From contig NZ_JAETXJ010000005.1 of the NCBI RefSeq assembly GCF_022508225.1, positions 62,001 to 126,000 on the forward strand: a DNA stretch of 64,000 nt, in the 5' to 3' direction. The notes beneath the pieces are model-generated. The model ran no database searches, had not been told where the DNA came from, and was given only the letters and a program-made list of their open reading frames with translations. The translations under genes and the position numbers were made by a program. Positions 16,261-25,705 of the stretch are shown here, piece after piece. Position 1 is the first letter of the stretch. Each line of letters starts with the position of its first letter. The stretch is from Desulfovibrio sp. UIB00 (lineage in GTDB: Bacteria > Desulfobacterota > Desulfovibrionia > Desulfovibrionales > Desulfovibrionaceae).

Positions 16261-17811
16261 TTACTTTCCCGCTGCTTCGGCGGGGGCGGATTTTTGGGAG
16301 GTTTGCGCCGCAAGGGCGTTGATCTGTTCTTCCAGCGTTTTCTGACCGGCGACAGAGGAGCATGTAAACAGCGCGCCGGGGTCGTTCAGAGCAGCCAGTA
16401 TTTGCAGAATACCTATACGCTGGCCCTTGGCGCTGGCGGCTTCAAGCTGACCGGGGCGTTGCACAAAGGTCAGCAGGGCCTGACGTATGGCGTTGTTCTG
16501 CTGGGTGGGGGCAAGATCCAGCCCCTTGTCCAGAGTCTGGTGCAGCGCCGTGGCCGCCGCGCGCCCGTCGTGGGAAAGATTGAGCCCAACCCAGGCCAGC
16601 GCGCCGTGATCCTTCACGGCGAGGTGCAGATCGCTGAAGCTTTGCATCAGCAGGGCCTGTTCGCTGGTGCTGATGATTCCGGCATCGTACAGGGTGAACG
16701 AGCAGTCCACGTCCGCGAGGCCTTCGGCCTTGATGGACATTGTTTTTTTGTGCGAAGCGGTGCTCAGACCAAGGCTTTCAAAGGTCATGCTGGCCTTGAG
16801 CGCCGGCATGGCAAGGCCGGAAGCATCCTCAAGCAGGCTTTTGGAGGCCGCAAGGTCGCGGATAAAGCTGGTTGTGTGGCGCGGCGAGTTGGAAAGCCAG
16901 TCAAAACCCACGCTGCCAACAGTCACGCTGCCGTTTTCCACAGCAAAGGTCATGCCCGAGGCGCGCACCTGCCGCACAAGGGGCGGGTCAGCAGCCAGAA
17001 TTTCTTCCACAACCGGGCCAAGGGCCTTAACTGCTGCGTCCATGTCGTTTTCGCTCATGGCGGCTGCGTCCATAAGGCGGTGCAGCAGGCCCAGCTCCGG
17101 CAGGGTGAGGCCGTTGGCTTCAAAGCTCGCCATACGCATGCTCTCGTGCCCATCAAGGCGGCTCTGCATGTCTTCAATGCGCATATGCTCGACTGATGCG
17201 CCGTCCCATCCCTTGATCAGCGATTCTTTAATGGTCAGCTGGGCCAGACCTTCCTTGCCGGGAAGGCTGACGCTCAGAAAAAAGCTGTGCGCCTTGTCTG
17301 CGCCCATGAGGTAGGTGGCGGCCAGCGCGTCAATGGGTGCTCCGTCAAGAAAACGCCCCACCAGTTCACTCTGACTGCGCAGTTCGTCAATTTCTTCGCG
17401 CTGCACCGAGCCTCGGGCCTCGGGCGTGCGCAGGGCCAGATTGCGCAGCACGATGTTTTCGGCCACGGGCATCATGCCCACATCCTTCAGCACCATGGGC
17501 CGCAAAGGGGTGTAGGCCAGCAGCATGCGCATGGGAATGCGGAGCGAAACCTCCGCCACTTCATACGCAAGTGGCCCCTGGGGAGTTTCGCCGCGCAGGC
17601 GCAGGCCGTACAGGGTCAGGGTGCGCGACAAGGGCGAAAATTCCACCCTGTCCACTGCGGCCTGCGTGGATATGCCGTCGCCGGAGATCCCGATGCTCTG
17701 GATGCCCCTCTGCACCTGCCCCTCCACCAGAGGGCTCAGGCCGAAAAACAGACCCAGAAAACCCGCCGCGATCAGAATAACCACGGCGGCTGGCAAATAT
17801 GCTTTTTTCAT
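16261..17811 (-). CDS. Large membrane-anchored protein of unknown function
   Basis: This 516-residue protein has one hydrophobic segment at about residues 7-27 and an otherwise soluble, Leu/Ala/Ser-rich body, so it is probably anchored in the inner membrane with a periplasmic domain. The beginning (VDRVEFSPLSRTLTLYGLRL, about residues 52-71) resembles AsmA or DUF945-like periplasmic repeats, but I cannot assign it. TGGAG lies 8 nt before the ATG. It stops just before the rlmI-like start, so it heads a three-gene operon with the methyltransferase and aminotransferase. Confidence 0.75.
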   Translation of the reverse strand: MKKAYLPAAVVILIAAGFLGLFFGLSPLVEGQVQRGIQSIGISGDGISTQAAVDRVEFSPLSRTLTLYGLRLRGETPQGPLAYEVAEVSLRIPMRMLLAYTPLRPMVLKDVGMMPVAENIVLRNLALRTPEARGSVQREEIDELRSQSELVGRFLDGAPIDALAATYLMGADKAHSFFLSVSLPGKEGLAQLTIKESLIKGWDGASVEHMRIEDMQSRLDGHESMRMASFEANGLTLPELGLLHRLMDAAAMSENDMDAAVKALGPVVEEILAADPPLVRQVRASGMTFAVENGSVTVGSVGFDWLSNSPRHTTSFIRDLAASKSLLEDASGLAMPALKASMTFESLGLSTASHKKTMSIKAEGLADVDCSFTLYDAGIISTSEQALLMQSFSDLHLAVKDHGALAWVGLNLSHDGRAAATALHQTLDKGLDLAPTQQNNAIRQALLTFVQRPGQLEAASAKGQRIGILQILAALNDPGALFTCSSVAGQKTLEEQINALAAQTSQKSAPAEAAGK

Positions 17812-17935
17812 TCAGGTTTCTCCAGCTTCAAAACTTCAGCGGCAAAATTTCAAGTGCGGGCTTGCGCCGCGCACCGCAGGTATTCAGCCGATTTTGCTAA
17901 AATGTGTTCGGCAAGGGCCGTGGCCCACATGCACT

Positions 17936-19534
17936 TTAATCCACCCGGTGGTGGCAGCCAATACTTACCTTGTTGCGCAACGCGGCCTGCGTGATGATGT
18001 ACGAGGTCTGCGAGCCGTGGAAAAGATCCACCAGCCGCCGCGATATACGCGTGCGCTTGTAAAAGTCGTGGATATGCCGCACAAGGTCGCGCATGTCTTC
18101 AAAGGCGCGGCGCAGGCGCGCCTCTGTCCGGGCAATGCCCACGTAATTCCACATGGTATTGCGGATGTTTGCCCAGTCCTGAGCCACAAGGGCCGGGTCG
18201 TCCCTGCGCTCATCGCCTTCGTGTTTCCAGTCTGGGATGGCGGCGGCAAGGGCCTTGGGCAGGCCGCTTTCGGCCACCACGCGGTGGGACAGATCCTTGC
18301 CGCTGCTCACGCCCCATACCAATGCCTCAAGCAGGGAGGTGCTGGCAAGACGGTTGGCCCCGTGCAGGCCGGTGCAGGCGCATTCTCCGATGGCGTATAG
18401 CCCGTGCAGCGAGGTGCGTCCATGCACATCGGTGAGTACGCCGCCGCAGAAATAGTGGGCCGCAGGCACCACGGGGATGGGCTCCTTGAGAATGTCGATG
18501 CCGGCCTCGCGGCATTTTTCGTATACGGTAGGAAAGCGCGTGGGCACGTCCTGCTCCACGCCGCTCACATCCAGATACAGGCAGGGCGCGCCGGTGTGCA
18601 GCATTTCGTCCATCATGGCCTGGGCCACCACGTCACGCGGGGCCAGGTCGCCCCTGGGGTCGTGGTCGAGCATGAAGGCGCGGCCCTTGCTGTCAAGCAG
18701 GCGCGCGCCCTCGCCGCGCATGGCCTCGGTAATGAGCGAGCGGCGGTTGCTGCGTTCTTCGTACAGCGCGGTTGGGTGGAACTGCATGAACTCGAGGTTG
18801 GCAAGATCAACGCCAGCGCGAAAGGCCATGGACATACCCGTGCCCACGCAGCCGGGCGCGTTGGTGGAGTGCAGGAAGACCTGCCCCACGCCGCCGGTGG
18901 CAAGCACAGTCCAGTCCGCGAGGATGGTTTCCGTTTCGCCGGTTTCTTCATTGAGCACGTACGCGCCAAGGCAGCGGTTGCGCACCTCGTAGCGGTACTG
19001 CGAGGCCTTGGCGTGGTGGTGGCTGGTCAGAAGGTCGATGGCGGCGCGGCGGTGCAGCCGTGTGATGCGCGGATGCGCCAGCACCTGGGCGGTGAGGCCC
19101 TCCATGATGGCCCTGCCCGAAAAGTCGGCGCAGTGCAGAATACGCTGGGTGGAATGCCCGCCCTCGCGCGTGAGGTTGAACGTGCCGTCCTCGTTGCGGT
19201 CAAAGGGCACCTGGGCGCGCTTGATGAGCACCTCATCCACGCACTGCGGGCCTTGCGCGCACAGAAAACTGACGGCCTTGTTGTAATTATAATTGTGCCC
19301 TGCAACCAGAATGTCCTTTTCCAGAGCTGGCGCGTCCGAGGGATGTTCTGGCGTGGGATTTGCCTGATAGATGATGCCGCCCTGGGCAAGTTCGGAGTTG
19401 CCGTCAGCCAGCCTGTCTCCGGCGTTGAGCAGGAGAACGTCGCAGCCAGAGTCGGCAAGGGTAAGTGCAGCGGTACATCCGGCAACGCCCGAGCCGATGA
19501 TCAGCACGGGCACATGACGGCGAATAGAATTCAC
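17936..19534 (-). CDS. nadB: L-aspartate oxidase
   Basis: The 532-residue flavoprotein oxidises aspartate to iminoaspartate for NAD synthesis. VLIIGSGVAGCTAALTLA (FAD Rossmann loop), NSELAQGGI, GEGARLLDSKGRAF and GANRLASTSLLEALVWG are NadB/succinate-dehydrogenase family motifs. I chose the GTG at 19534, with GAGG 8 nt upstream, because it begins just after the nadA stop; an in-frame TTG at 19564 lies inside nadA. It completes a nadC-nadA-nadB order. In an anaerobe fumarate rather than oxygen is the probable electron acceptor (inference). Confidence 0.95.
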   Translation of the reverse strand: MNSIRRHVPVLIIGSGVAGCTAALTLADSGCDVLLLNAGDRLADGNSELAQGGIIYQANPTPEHPSDAPALEKDILVAGHNYNYNKAVSFLCAQGPQCVDEVLIKRAQVPFDRNEDGTFNLTREGGHSTQRILHCADFSGRAIMEGLTAQVLAHPRITRLHRRAAIDLLTSHHHAKASQYRYEVRNRCLGAYVLNEETGETETILADWTVLATGGVGQVFLHSTNAPGCVGTGMSMAFRAGVDLANLEFMQFHPTALYEERSNRRSLITEAMRGEGARLLDSKGRAFMLDHDPRGDLAPRDVVAQAMMDEMLHTGAPCLYLDVSGVEQDVPTRFPTVYEKCREAGIDILKEPIPVVPAAHYFCGGVLTDVHGRTSLHGLYAIGECACTGLHGANRLASTSLLEALVWGVSSGKDLSHRVVAESGLPKALAAAIPDWKHEGDERRDDPALVAQDWANIRNTMWNYVGIARTEARLRRAFEDMRDLVRHIHDFYKRTRISRRLVDLFHGSQTSYIITQAALRNKVSIGCHHRVD

Positions 19535-19544
19535 GGCGCAAACC

Positions 19545-20591
19545 TCAGTTACCGCAAGCTTCAAGCATGCGGGTTAGGGAGAGACGGGCGGGGGGGCAGA
19601 GGTTCTCCTCAATGTGCAGAGGCGAAGCTGCTCCGGCGGCTACGCTTTGCAGCGTGGCCAGAAGCTTCTTTTCCGTAACCTTGGCCATGTTGCCGCAAAT
19701 GGCATGGCCCAGCGGCAGGATGCGGCATTGGCCCGCATGGCGTTCAGCCAGACGGTACACAAGGTTGTTCTCCGTGCCGACAATCAGGGTCGTGCCCGGT
19801 TCTTCGGCGGCTACGCGGGCCGCCTCCTTGATGAGATATGACGTGGAGCCTGCGCCATCGCAGGCTTCAATGACTTCCTGCCTGCATTCGGGGTGGGCGA
19901 TGACGCGGCAGCCGGGGTATTCGGCGCGGATGGCCTCCACATCATCGGGTTCAAAACGCGCGTGGATGGCGCAACAGCCGGGCCAGAGCAGCAGCTTGCG
20001 GTCAAGGGGCTGGGTTTCTGGCTGTACCAGCCCCGCAGCGCCCACGCGCAGCACATGGCGTTCGTCCTGGCTGATGCCCAGAGTTTCGGCGGTATTGTTG
20101 CCCAAATGCCTGTCGGGCAGAAAGAGCACGCCATCGCCCTGATCCAGCGCCCAGCGCAGCATGATCCTGGCATTGGCAGATGTGCAGACCGCGCCGCCAA
20201 ATTCGCCCACCACGGCCTTAAGGGCCAGATCTGTGTTGACATAAGCCAGCGGAATGATCTTGCGGCCTGTGGCTGCGAGCTGCTCCAGCACCTTGCGGGC
20301 CAGGGGGGCCGGGGTCATGCGCGACATGAGGCAGTCTGCGTCCAGACTGGGCAGATGCACGCCCTGGCCGGGCTTTGCCAGCAGGGCGGCGGATTCACCC
20401 ATAAAATAGACGCCGCAAAAAACAATGTGGGCCGCGTCAATGCCGGGAACGCGGCGGGCCAGCTCCAGCGAATCGCCGGTGATGTCGCAGTGGCGCACCA
20501 CGTTGTCGTTCTGGTAGTGGTGCCCCATTATACACAGATTCGCGCCAAGCTGTTTTTTCAGGGATGCGATTGCAGCGCTTGTGTCTTGCAT
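19545..20591 (-). CDS. nadA: Quinolinate synthase
   Basis: The 348-residue enzyme condenses iminoaspartate with dihydroxyacetone phosphate. MGHHYQNDNV near the N-terminus, FCGVYFMGESA, VCTSANA and HPECRQEV are family motifs. Three cysteines (in FCGVYFM, PGCCAIH and ICGNMA or CPPARLS regions) are available for the [4Fe-4S] cluster. The ATG at 20591 follows GAGGAA by 8 nt; the frame extends to 20660 without a better site. It is in one operon with nadB. Confidence 0.95.
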   Translation of the reverse strand: MQDTSAAIASLKKQLGANLCIMGHHYQNDNVVRHCDITGDSLELARRVPGIDAAHIVFCGVYFMGESAALLAKPGQGVHLPSLDADCLMSRMTPAPLARKVLEQLAATGRKIIPLAYVNTDLALKAVVGEFGGAVCTSANARIMLRWALDQGDGVLFLPDRHLGNNTAETLGISQDERHVLRVGAAGLVQPETQPLDRKLLLWPGCCAIHARFEPDDVEAIRAEYPGCRVIAHPECRQEVIEACDGAGSTSYLIKEAARVAAEEPGTTLIVGTENNLVYRLAERHAGQCRILPLGHAICGNMAKVTEKKLLATLQSVAAGAASPLHIEENLCPPARLSLTRMLEACGN

Positions 20592-20779
20592 GTCAGGTTC
20601 CTCAGCAGGCAGTATGAAAAAAGAAGTGGCAAATGCGGAAATTTGTTCCGGTGATGTCACTGTGTTGTCGCAATGTCGCCGTATGGTTGCCGCCGTGGGT
20701 CAGCGTGTTGTTTCCAAGGCTGGCGGTTTGCGGTGTGCGGAAGTATGGCAGCAGAACGCGGGCATGGCTGTTGCTGCGG

Positions 20780-21652
20780 CTACACTGCCAGCAGGGTCAT
20801 GCTGAAATCTGCCGACACTGCGGAATGGGTCAGACGCCCCACAGAAATAAAATCGGGCCTGCGCGGCTCGGTGAGCGCAAGGGAGCGGATGGTATCCAGC
20901 CGCACGCCGCCGCTCACTTCGGTTTCGATGGAGCGGGGCACAAGGGCGAGAGCCTCGGAAAGGCGCTGGCCGTCCATGTTGTCCATCATGATGCGGTCAG
21001 CCTTGGCGGCTACTGCTTCGTACACGTGGTCAAGGGTGCGGCACTCCACCTCGATGGGCGGGCAGGGCGCGTACTGCGCCCGCAGTTTGGCAACCGCCGC
21101 CGTGATGGAGCCAGCGGCATCAATGTGGTTGTCTTTGAGCATGAGCATTTCTGTCAGGTTTTTGCGGTGGTTGTGCCCACCGCCAGCCTGAACGGCGTAT
21201 TTTTCGACCCAGCGCAGACCCGGAGTGGTTTTGCGTGTATCGAGCAGATGTACGCCAGTGCCTTCCAGTTCACGCACGTAGCGGGCGGTGAGGTTGGCAA
21301 TGCCCGAAAGATGGGTGATGAAGTTCAGAATGACGCGTTCGGCCTTGAGCATGGCCGTGGCTGGGGCCGTGATATGCGCAACCTCTGTCATGGAGGGCAC
21401 GGCGGCGGCTTCCCTGACCAGCGCGCGCCATGTGAACGGCGCGCCGAGGCTTTTGAAAACAGCGCCGATAATCGGCAGGCCCACAACCAGGGTGTCTTCC
21501 TTGGCGCGGATAACGGCGTTCATGGAGGATTCTGGAGCGAAAAGCCCCAGAGCGGTCATTTCAGGGCCGTCTTCCTCAAGAGCGAGATCGATGGATTTTT
21601 GGAGTAGCCGCTGACCTTCGGGAGAGAAAAATGCGGCCCAGGGCGTGAACAT
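20780..21652 (-). CDS. nadC: Nicotinate-nucleotide pyrophosphorylase (carboxylating)
   Basis: The 290-residue enzyme converts quinolinate and PRPP to nicotinate mononucleotide. DTRKTTPGLRWVEKYAV, GGGHNHRKNL and MLKDNHI are diagnostic active-site motifs. Starts at 21652 (ATG), 21667 (ATG) and 21676 (GTG) are all in frame; GGGGA 9 nt before 21652 decides my choice. It lies 188 nt upstream of nadA on the same strand, so the full de novo NAD set is together. Confidence 0.94.
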   Translation of the reverse strand: MFTPWAAFFSPEGQRLLQKSIDLALEEDGPEMTALGLFAPESSMNAVIRAKEDTLVVGLPIIGAVFKSLGAPFTWRALVREAAAVPSMTEVAHITAPATAMLKAERVILNFITHLSGIANLTARYVRELEGTGVHLLDTRKTTPGLRWVEKYAVQAGGGHNHRKNLTEMLMLKDNHIDAAGSITAAVAKLRAQYAPCPPIEVECRTLDHVYEAVAAKADRIMMDNMDGQRLSEALALVPRSIETEVSGGVRLDTIRSLALTEPRRPDFISVGRLTHSAVSADFSMTLLAV

Positions 21653-22070
21653 TGCGCTTGTCCCCATTTCTTGCACGTGCTAAGTGGAAACTCGCCCGTC
21701 AGGGCGTGCTCCGCACACGCTGCAAGACTGTAAATATGGCCCGATTGCGGCGGTTGCCCAATACGGGTGTGGTGTAATAGATAGAATGCCCCGTGTTTCG
21801 CGTCAAGCTGCCGGGACTTCATGAGTTTTTTCACAAGCATGACGTGCTGGTGACAATCACACGTTTTTTGCTTAACAGTCGGCAGTGTTTTGCGGCTGGC
21901 TGTCGGGGATCGTAAAAAATTGCCCCGGATTGCCGTGCCGCCCATCGTGTGCGGTTTTGGGGGCTGCCATCGGCTGTTGCCCGTGGCGGAGCTTTGCCGC
22001 TCCTTGTTGCAGGGTTGCGCCTTGGGCGCGACCATTCCACTTTGGCTACAGACTGGATTAAAGGCGCGCC
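21653..22070. other. 418-bp divergent intergenic region between nadC and mgtE
   Basis: I see no gene. Short GC-rich inverted repeats occur before mgtE (for example GCGG/CCGC near 21990). The conserved 5-prime sequence of an M-box magnesium riboswitch is not present. Promoters for both directions must lie here. Confidence 0.5.
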
Positions 22071-23522
22071 ATGGCAGATCAGCACAACGACAAATTCCGT
22101 ACCGATCCTGCGGAACAGCCCGGCAGCGCGCAGCCCACTGTAGTACCTCCCCATCCTTCATCTGAAAAAGACACCCTGCCCACGGGCGCGGCCTCTCTGC
22201 TGACTGCGGAGCGGCCCGATGCCCATGATCAAGATTTTGCCGCAGAATACGCCGATGCCGAATTCGTGCATCCGGCTGACATGGCGGACCATCTGGAGAA
22301 TCTGAGTCTCGAAAAGCAGGTCAGCACCCTGAGTCGCATGTCCAAGGAGGACGCCGCCGAGGCGCTGGCCGAACTGGACGAGAACATGGCCGTGGACGTG
22401 CTGGAAAATCTGGACGACGACGTAGCCGCCCAGATTATCGCCGAGATGTCGCCTGACGACGCCGCCGACGTGCTGGACGAACTGGACGAGGACCACCGCG
22501 ACGCCCTGCTGGAAAAGCTTGACCGCGAAGATTCGGAAGAATTGCGCAACCTGCTCAATTTTGACCCGGATTCTGCGGGCGGCGTCATGAACACCGAGCT
22601 TATTCTGCTGGAAAAGAATTTCACGGCAGACGAAGCTATCGCCCATATCCGCAGCGAAATGGAAGACAAGGAAAGCCCCTACTACGCCTATGTGGTGGAC
22701 GAACATCAGGTACTTGTGGGCGTGCTTTCTCTGCGCGACCTCATGCTGGCGCGCCCCGGCACCATCGTGGGCGACGCGGTTTCGGGACAGAGCGTTGTCA
22801 GCGTCACCTACGATACGGACGAGCGCGAAGTGGCAAGCCTGCTCTCGCACTACAATTTTATGGCTATGCCCGTTGTGGACAACGAGGGGCATATCCTCGG
22901 CGTGGTCACCTATGACGACATCATGGACATCATGCACGAAGAAGCCAGCGCCGACATGCTGGGCATGGTGGGCGCCGACCCGGAAGAAAGCGTGGATACC
23001 CCCTGGCTTGAGAGTGTGCGCAAGCGCCTGCCCTGGCTGTTTGTGAACATGATAAATTCCGCCCTCTCGGCCTCTGTGGTCTACATGTTTGAGGGTTCTA
23101 TCGCCCAGATGGCCGTGCTGGCCGTGCTCATGCCCATGGTGGCCAATCAGGCGGGCAATACGGGGCAGCAGGCTCTGGCGGTGATGATCCGCCAGTTGGC
23201 CACAGACCGTTTTGACCAGAAAAAAGCCTGGATGGCTGTGGTGCGCGAGGGCAAGATCGGCATTGTCACTGGCATGGCCATGGCTGTGGTGGCCTTTTTC
23301 GCTGCATGGTGGTTCACGGGCCTGCCCATGGTGGGCGGCGTCATGGGCGGGGCGCTCTTGTGCGACATGCTTTTGGGTGCTGTGGCTGGCGGTTCCATCC
23401 CGCTTATTTTTCGGGCGCTGGGGCGTGACCCCGCGCAGGCTTCAAGTATTTTTCTCACCACCATCACCGATGGCGCAGGCTTTTTTATCTTTTTGGGCCT
23501 GGCCTCTCTGTTCATTTTATAA
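22071..23522 (+). CDS. mgtE: Magnesium transporter MgtE
   Basis: The 483-residue protein has a 55-residue polar N-terminal extension, an MgtE N domain with acidic helical repeats (MSPDDAADVLDELDEDHRDA, about residues 125-145), two CBS domains (about 190-310) and five C-terminal membrane helices. PMVANQAGNTGQQALAV is the pore motif. It is a gated Mg2+ channel whose cytosolic acidic domains close it at high Mg2+. AAAGG precedes the ATG by 7 nt. No neighbour suggests an operon. Confidence 0.95.
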   Translation: MADQHNDKFRTDPAEQPGSAQPTVVPPHPSSEKDTLPTGAASLLTAERPDAHDQDFAAEYADAEFVHPADMADHLENLSLEKQVSTLSRMSKEDAAEALAELDENMAVDVLENLDDDVAAQIIAEMSPDDAADVLDELDEDHRDALLEKLDREDSEELRNLLNFDPDSAGGVMNTELILLEKNFTADEAIAHIRSEMEDKESPYYAYVVDEHQVLVGVLSLRDLMLARPGTIVGDAVSGQSVVSVTYDTDEREVASLLSHYNFMAMPVVDNEGHILGVVTYDDIMDIMHEEASADMLGMVGADPEESVDTPWLESVRKRLPWLFVNMINSALSASVVYMFEGSIAQMAVLAVLMPMVANQAGNTGQQALAVMIRQLATDRFDQKKAWMAVVREGKIGIVTGMAMAVVAFFAAWWFTGLPMVGGVMGGALLCDMLLGAVAGGSIPLIFRALGRDPAQASSIFLTTITDGAGFFIFLGLASLFIL

Positions 23523-23756
23523 AAAATTTGTCACCCTTGGTCTGTTTGAGGGATCATGCCCCTGCAACGGCGCGGCTGTTACAGGGCAACCTTGCGTTGC
23601 TCCGTGTGCTGCATCATAGCCGCTGCGGCTTTCTTGCCGCGCGGCCAGGGCATGGAGGCCTTCCGGCTTTGTCCCCCATTGCCGGATTAGACGCCAACAG
23701 CCGCCACAGGGGAAGCGGGCCGAAACATCAGCTGCGAGAGCCGCAAAGCCGTGCCA

Positions 23757-24443
23757 ATGGGTGATATTCCGGGCGAGGTCTGCCGCATTTTGCTGGTGGA
23801 CGATCACAAGCTGCTTATGGAGGGCGTGCGCAGTCTGCTCGCGCCTTACGGGCATCTGCGCGTTGTGGGCATGGCCCAGAACGGAGGCGAGGCTGTGGCT
23901 CTGGCGGCATCCCTGCAACCGCATTTGCTGGTGCTTGACCTTGGCATGCCCGGCATGAACGGTCTTGAAACAGGGCGCGCCGTGCTTGAGGTGCGGCCCC
24001 AGACGCGTATTTTGGTCTATACCGGGCATGAAGATCAGCGCTGGCTGCCGGAGCTTATTGATCTGGGCATTATGGGGCATGTGCGCAAGTCTGAATCGCC
24101 CGGCGTGCTGCTGCGCGCCATTGAAAGTGTGCGCGCGGGCGAGATTTATCTGAGTTTTTCTGATCCGGGCGGCCGTGTGGCGGCCATGCTGCGGCAGCGG
24201 CGCGAGGCTGCCGATACGGCGAATGCCGATGCCGGGGCTGATCTGGGGGCGCTTTCGCCCCGCGAGAAAGAGATTTTTCGTTTGCTGGCTGACGGCATGA
24301 GCGTCAAGAGCATAGCCGCAGAACTGTATATCAGCCCCAAGACGGTGGAAACCCACAAGTACAATCTGCTTACCAAGTTGCAGGCCGGGTCTGTGGGGGA
24401 TTTGGTCAAGATTGCCATCCGGCACGGTCTTGTGAAGGTGTAG
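23757..24443 (+). CDS. NarL/FixJ-family response regulator (orphan)
   Basis: This 228-residue regulator has a REC domain with LLVDDHKLLMEGV, the phosphoacceptor in LVLDLGMPGMNG, and a C-terminal LuxR-type helix-turn-helix (LSPREKEIFRLLADGMSVKS and ISPKTVETHKYNL). It should bind DNA as a dimer after phosphorylation. No histidine kinase is adjacent. The ATG at 23757 and the GTG at 23751 are both possible; neither has a strong ribosome site. Directly downstream lies the repeat-rich region. Confidence 0.88.
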   Translation: MGDIPGEVCRILLVDDHKLLMEGVRSLLAPYGHLRVVGMAQNGGEAVALAASLQPHLLVLDLGMPGMNGLETGRAVLEVRPQTRILVYTGHEDQRWLPELIDLGIMGHVRKSESPGVLLRAIESVRAGEIYLSFSDPGGRVAAMLRQRREAADTANADAGADLGALSPREKEIFRLLADGMSVKSIAAELYISPKTVETHKYNLLTKLQAGSVGDLVKIAIRHGLVKV

Positions 24444-24508
24444 CGGAACGGCAGAAAGCAAAAAAGAAGGCCAGAAAGCAGGAATGCGGCAGTCCTGGGT
24501 GGGGGAGA

Positions 24509-24730
24509 GAGCCTGTCAGGCTGATTTACGCAAACCCGTCTTTTCCGCCCTGAATGCGTCAGCGCCGGGATTTTGATGCTCACGTACTTGAGTACGCTGC
24601 GCTCAAAATCCCGGCGCTTCCTTTTCAGGCCGCAAAAACCGTATTTTGCAAATTCGCCCAACACCAGCCGTCGCCTTCGCATTCGCTCCGGCGAGTTTAA
24701 GGAAGGCAACACAACGACCAGCTTTTGATG
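24509..24730 (+). repeat. Dispersed repeat family 1, copy A (about 222 bp)
   Basis: The unit begins GAGCCTGTCAGGCTGATTTA and ends near CGACCAGCTTTTGATG. It contains a perfect 15-bp inverted repeat GCGCCGGGATTTTGA (24562-24576) with 24603-24617, forming a hairpin. It is nearly identical to copy B 90 bp downstream and to the inverted copy C at 49034-49254. Confidence 0.9.
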
Positions 24731-24819
24731 GCGGGGCGGAGGGAGTCAGAAAAGGCAAGAAAAGCAGAAAAGCTGGGAGAAAAAGGCAAAAGTAGGGGGA
24801 GAGTTTTTGCGGGATGGGT

Positions 24820-25043
24820 GAGCCTGTCAGGCTGATTTACGCAAACCCGGCTTTTACACCCTGAATGCGTCAGCGCCGGAATTTTGATGCTCACGTACTT
24901 GAGTACGCTGCGCTCAAAATCCCGGCGCTTCCTTTTCAGACCGCAAAAACCGTATTTTGCAAATTCGCCCAACACCAGCCATCGCCTTCGCATTCGCTCC
25001 GGCGAGAATAAGGAAAGCAACTCCACGACCAGCTCCTGGTGGT
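24820..25043 (+). repeat. Dispersed repeat family 1, copy B
   Basis: This copy follows copy A in tandem and differs by scattered substitutions (for example GCGCCGGAATTTTGA in the left hairpin arm, which breaks one pair). The conserved hairpin core and the block CCGTATTTTGCAAATTCGCC are retained. Confidence 0.9.
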
Positions 25044-25215
25044 GAATATATTTTTTGACTCGCAAATTTCCTGTCTGGTCATGGCTGAACGGGAATTGGT
25101 GTCGTTACAAGTAACTTGTGGTGATTTTAGAATGTTTAGTGTTACTGAGAAAAGTACAAATGCAAACCCGAAACGAGCAATTTAACCAGTGGTACTTGGC
25201 TGAATGCGGATATTG

Positions 25216-25520
25216 ATCGAAGCGAAAGCGTCCTCTGGCATTAACGCGGCGCGGAGGGAGATCACCTGAGCGAGCGTGGCGAGCGAGGGAAGCTCCCGCA
25301 GCAAGAGACGCGTTGCCCTCGCCACGCTAAGGAAGTTGAAAGCCCTTCTTATGGGGGTGCTTCGGGGGGGATGCAAGGGGGGCCGAGAAGGGGGCGTAGC
25401 CCCATAACCGGCCCCGCCTTGCCGCGCGCCGCGCAGGCGTCCCAAACACCGCCGGGTGGCGGAATCACATGCCCGAAGGGCAGTAAACTGCTTAAGCCCC
25501 ACGCGGGGAGGCAAACCCCG
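25216..25520 (+). repeat. Dispersed repeat family 2, copy D (about 300 bp)
   Basis: The GC-rich unit (CTGGCATTAACGCGGCGCGG ... GGGGGTGCTTCGG ... CCCCATAACCGGCCCCGCC) is repeated as the reverse complement at 48640-48957 with clearly visible high similarity. The order family 1 then family 2 is preserved at both loci. Confidence 0.85.
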
Positions 25521-25610
25521 CGCCCGAAAGACCGCAAATTCCCCGCACGCCAACAGGCTAACTCTCTCCCCCTCCCCTCTGGGGAAATCCCTTAGTCATT
25601 TTTTCACAAT

Positions 25611-25625
25611 TCAGGATTCTCCTGA
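25611..25625 (+). promoter_or_regulatory. Short palindrome upstream of the TauE/SafE gene
   Basis: TCAGGA-TTC-TCCTGA is a perfect 6-bp inverted repeat 80 bp before the TauE/SafE start. It may be an operator. The evidence is only its symmetry and position. Confidence 0.3.
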
Positions 25626-25705
25626 TAGTACCCAACCCCTTTCCAAACTACCTTGGGCTAACCGTAAATAAACTTGCGTCGGCAAAAGGCCGCAAGGGGG
25701 AAACA

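Larger units (their letters stand above)
24444..25705. other. 1.26-kb gene-free, repeat-rich region
   Basis: No gene is supported. It contains two copies of repeat family 1, one copy of repeat family 2, and a short palindrome before the TauE/SafE gene. Open frames in it encode Arg/Pro/Ala-rich strings (for example QGGPRRGRSPITG) that recur in both repeat loci and have no good starts. Confidence 0.75.

Noticed and set aside
15088-17196. 702-aa plus-strand open frame
   Set aside because: It is antisense to the RlmI-like and 516-aa genes, which have family motifs and good ribosome sites. High GC leaves long antisense frames open.
21653-22070. M-box magnesium riboswitch before mgtE
   Set aside because: The conserved 5-prime sequence of the class is not seen and no terminator sits before the mgtE ribosome site.
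24146-25065. Open frames with KRKRRDFERSV-type repeats
   Set aside because: They arise from repeat family 1, recur at each copy, and have no convincing start sites.
24500-25520. CRISPR array
   Set aside because: The repeats are about 220-300 bp, two or three copies, without regular short spacers.
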